This document shows, piece after piece, positions 62,654 through 64,000 of a stretch of DNA of 64,000 nucleotides. The position numbers and the translations under genes were made by a program. Location: NCBI RefSeq assembly GCF_001428045.1, contig NZ_LMSD01000042.1, forward strand, positions 273,891 to 337,890. Reading direction: 5' to 3'. Source of the DNA: Paenibacillus sp. Soil750. Lineage in GTDB: Bacteria > Bacillota > Bacilli > Paenibacillales > NBRC-103111. The notes beneath the pieces were generated by a model that had not been told where the DNA came from, ran no database searches, and saw nothing but the letters and a program-made list of their open reading frames with translations. Every line of letters begins with the position of its first letter. Position 1 is the stretch's first letter.

Positions 62654-62974
62654 CTATTGTGAATCTGGGTACAAATTAGCGTAATTAATGAGAATCGTCA
62701 TAAACCCAAGTGCAACGAAAGAGAAAAAAGCCATGAAAGATAGGTGATACACATTTGGGAATACGATAAAAACGACACCACTGCCGACACAAACCCAGTT
62801 CTGCCACATATGCTTCCCCGTTTTCCCTAAAGCTAGCATAGAACTTACGAATTGAAGACTTCCGAACAGTGCACAGGTGAAAAGCGCATTGGTTACATCT
62901 CCAAATCCAAACACCCAAGGAGTCATCAGAAACCAGAGACCCATGAGTGCTGACAAACTATTTTTGAGATACAT
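62654..62974 (-). CDS. SPW repeat membrane protein
   Basis: A 106-residue protein with four hydrophobic helices and the SPW-type motif GLWFLMTPWVFGF near residues 13-25, with a second, weaker repeat later. Its role is unknown. I use the ATG at 62974, since GGAGG lies 10 bases upstream; a GTG at 62983 is too close to that site. Confidence 0.75.
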   Translation of the reverse strand: MYLKNSLSALMGLWFLMTPWVFGFGDVTNALFTCALFGSLQFVSSMLALGKTGKHMWQNWVCVGSGVVFIVFPNVYHLSFMAFFSFVALGFMTILINYANLYPDSQ

Positions 62975-63112
62975 ACCGATCACACCTCCTACATGCGGGA
63001 TGTTCTAGTATATGCAAACGCTTACAACAACGTGTTAGTTAAAAAAGCCTCCAGATCACCTAAATCGGCAACTGAAGGCTTATTTTACTGATTATTCATG
63101 TTTCCCACTCAA

Positions 63113-64000
63113 TTACTGTGCGATATGAATACCTTTCGAATCAATAGTCACATCGGCCTTTAAAATGTCTGACACAAATTTAGTAGGCACATAAAGGGTA
63201 TCGTTTAGAATGACCGGAGCCGCTCCTAGCGCAACTGGCGCCATTTTGGCAAAGAAATAGCTATCTTTCCCCACACTCACACTCGTCCACTGCGCACCTT
63301 TCGATAGTTCAGCCGCATACGTATCTTGATTCCATTTCACGGTGTAGCCCAAACCTTCAGCTACTTTACGGAAAGGAACAAGTGTAACACCATCCTCATT
63401 CTGTTCCACATCAACAGGAGCCAAATCCACTTTCACTTTGTCGGTAACAGGCAGCGGAGTAGGGTTCGGTTTAATTGTCAGATCGTTAGGCAAGATGAAA
63501 CGGAATTCTGGACTTCCAGCGACACCAGCTGCAATCGCATATTTCGGGAATACAACAACCGCTGCCCCTTTTTCTACATAAAAGCCTTGCTCGGAGGAGA
63601 TCCCTTTAAATTGATCTTTAAAGAAATATTGCGGTTCCTCCTCCATCTTGGCAATAACACCTGCATCAACCGTTGCCTTGTAGTCTGCGCCAAGCAGATC
63701 CTGCAGCGTTACACGTTGAGCAGCTGCTGCATTCAGCACATTATACGTATCCACTCTCGGCATGCCAGTGCCGCCCGTTTCTCCGTACGTAGTAACGGTA
63801 AGAGAAACAACACCTGATGGATTTCCTTTGCCATCCGATTTCAAAGTGTAGACAATCGTAAGGCCATAAGGACGATACGTATATCCCTTATCTTTGGCTG
63901 CTGCAGCTGCCTCCGCAGCATCCTTTTCCCAGCTTGCTAAATCTTTGTTCGCATGTGAGAGAATAATGTCATTTAGTTCGTCTTGGTATTTCGTATCCAA
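63113..64000 (-). CDS. DUF3298-type protein with copper amine oxidase stalk domain, cut by window edge
   Basis: At least 295 residues; the true N-terminus lies beyond the window. The first part has a DUF4163/DUF3298-type layout (VLNAAAAQRVTLQDLL, then VEKGAAVVVFPKYAIAAGVAGSPEF), like the extracytoplasmic domain of RsiV-type anti-sigma factors. After a Pro-rich linker, the last 90 residues form a copper amine oxidase N-terminal-type domain (VTLVPFRKVAEGLGYTVKWN, TLYVPTKFVSDIL), used as a cell-surface stalk. The protein is probably secreted or surface-attached. Confidence 0.8.
   Translation of the reverse strand: MDTKYQDELNDIILSHANKDLASWEKDAAEAAAAAKDKGYTYRPYGLTIVYTLKSDGKGNPSGVVSLTVTTYGETGGTGMPRVDTYNVLNAAAAQRVTLQDLLGADYKATVDAGVIAKMEEEPQYFFKDQFKGISSEQGFYVEKGAAVVVFPKYAIAAGVAGSPEFRFILPNDLTIKPNPTPLPVTDKVKVDLAPVDVEQNEDGVTLVPFRKVAEGLGYTVKWNQDTYAAELSKGAQWTSVSVGKDSYFFAKMAPVALGAAPVILNDTLYVPTKFVSDILKADVTIDSKGIHIAQ

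Overview
The window looks like chromosomal DNA of a Paenibacillus-type endospore-forming Bacillota. The signs are AGGAGG-like ribosome binding sites, sugar ABC importers without their own ATPase, YesM/YesN-type and membrane-bound AraC-type regulators, an OhrR regulator, YhaM, and the sporulation genes yhbH, spoVR and a CotF-like coat protein. Composition is moderate, with one GC-rich patch inside pncB (about 60.8-61.4 kb). I saw no rRNA, tRNA, CRISPR array, prophage or complete insertion sequence.

Layout. 0-2 kb: a small unknown gene, an AEC-family transporter and an OhrR-type regulator. 2-8 kb: an Lpl-type oligosaccharide importer (lipoprotein and two permeases) facing a membrane AraC-family regulator. 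8-11.2 kb: a compact unit that is the most unusual part of the window. It has a class I isoprenoid-synthase-like enzyme overlapping the regulator by 4 bp, then a 79-residue peptide with a nitrile-hydratase-like (NHLP) RiPP leader ending in tryptophan, then a convergent multi-span sensor histidine kinase. The gene set recalls ComQ-ComX-ComP quorum sensing with an NHLP-type precursor in place of ComX. 11.4-22.5 kb: one long co-directional catabolic cluster. It encodes a CodA-like deaminase, a second CodA-like amidohydrolase, an ATZ/TRZ amidohydrolase, a creatininase-family hydrolase, a Rieske oxygenase, a FAD-linked oxidase, a WrbA-like flavoprotein and an NMT1/SsuBC-type importer. A divergent Lrp-family regulator follows at 22.8 kb. 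This suggests import and breakdown of an N-heterocycle.

24-33.7 kb: YhaM exonuclease, a YesM/YesN two-component system, a GH105 unsaturated glucuronyl/galacturonyl hydrolase and a second sugar ABC importer, which reads as a pectin or rhamnogalacturonan fragment locus. 34-39.5 kb: an internally duplicated unknown protein, a soluble chemoreceptor behind a structured leader, a membrane-anchored FAD oxidoreductase and a FhuF-like ferric reductase. 40-47.7 kb: a complete Wadjet-type plasmid-defence operon in the order jetD-jetA-jetB-jetC, with overlapping genes. 47.9-52.2 kb: Uma2 nuclease, yhbH-spoVR, a decayed second Uma2 copy and a coat protein. 52.3-58 kb: an amino acid permease, a probable DUF1989-LysE-YqcI/GntA unit with a 22-bp palindrome in it, and an ABC-2 exporter. 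58.2-64 kb: a small unknown gene, a phosphodiester glycosidase-like protein, an aldo/keto reductase, pncB with a PncA-like amidohydrolase (NAD salvage), an SPW protein and the cut-off end of a DUF3298/stalk-domain protein.

Several intergenic regions carry short structured repeats: five 52-bp units at 30.2 kb, 50-bp units in both orientations at 39.7 kb, a three-copy terminator-like hairpin family at 38.6, 39.6 and 47.8 kb, and a G-rich minisatellite at 23.8 kb.
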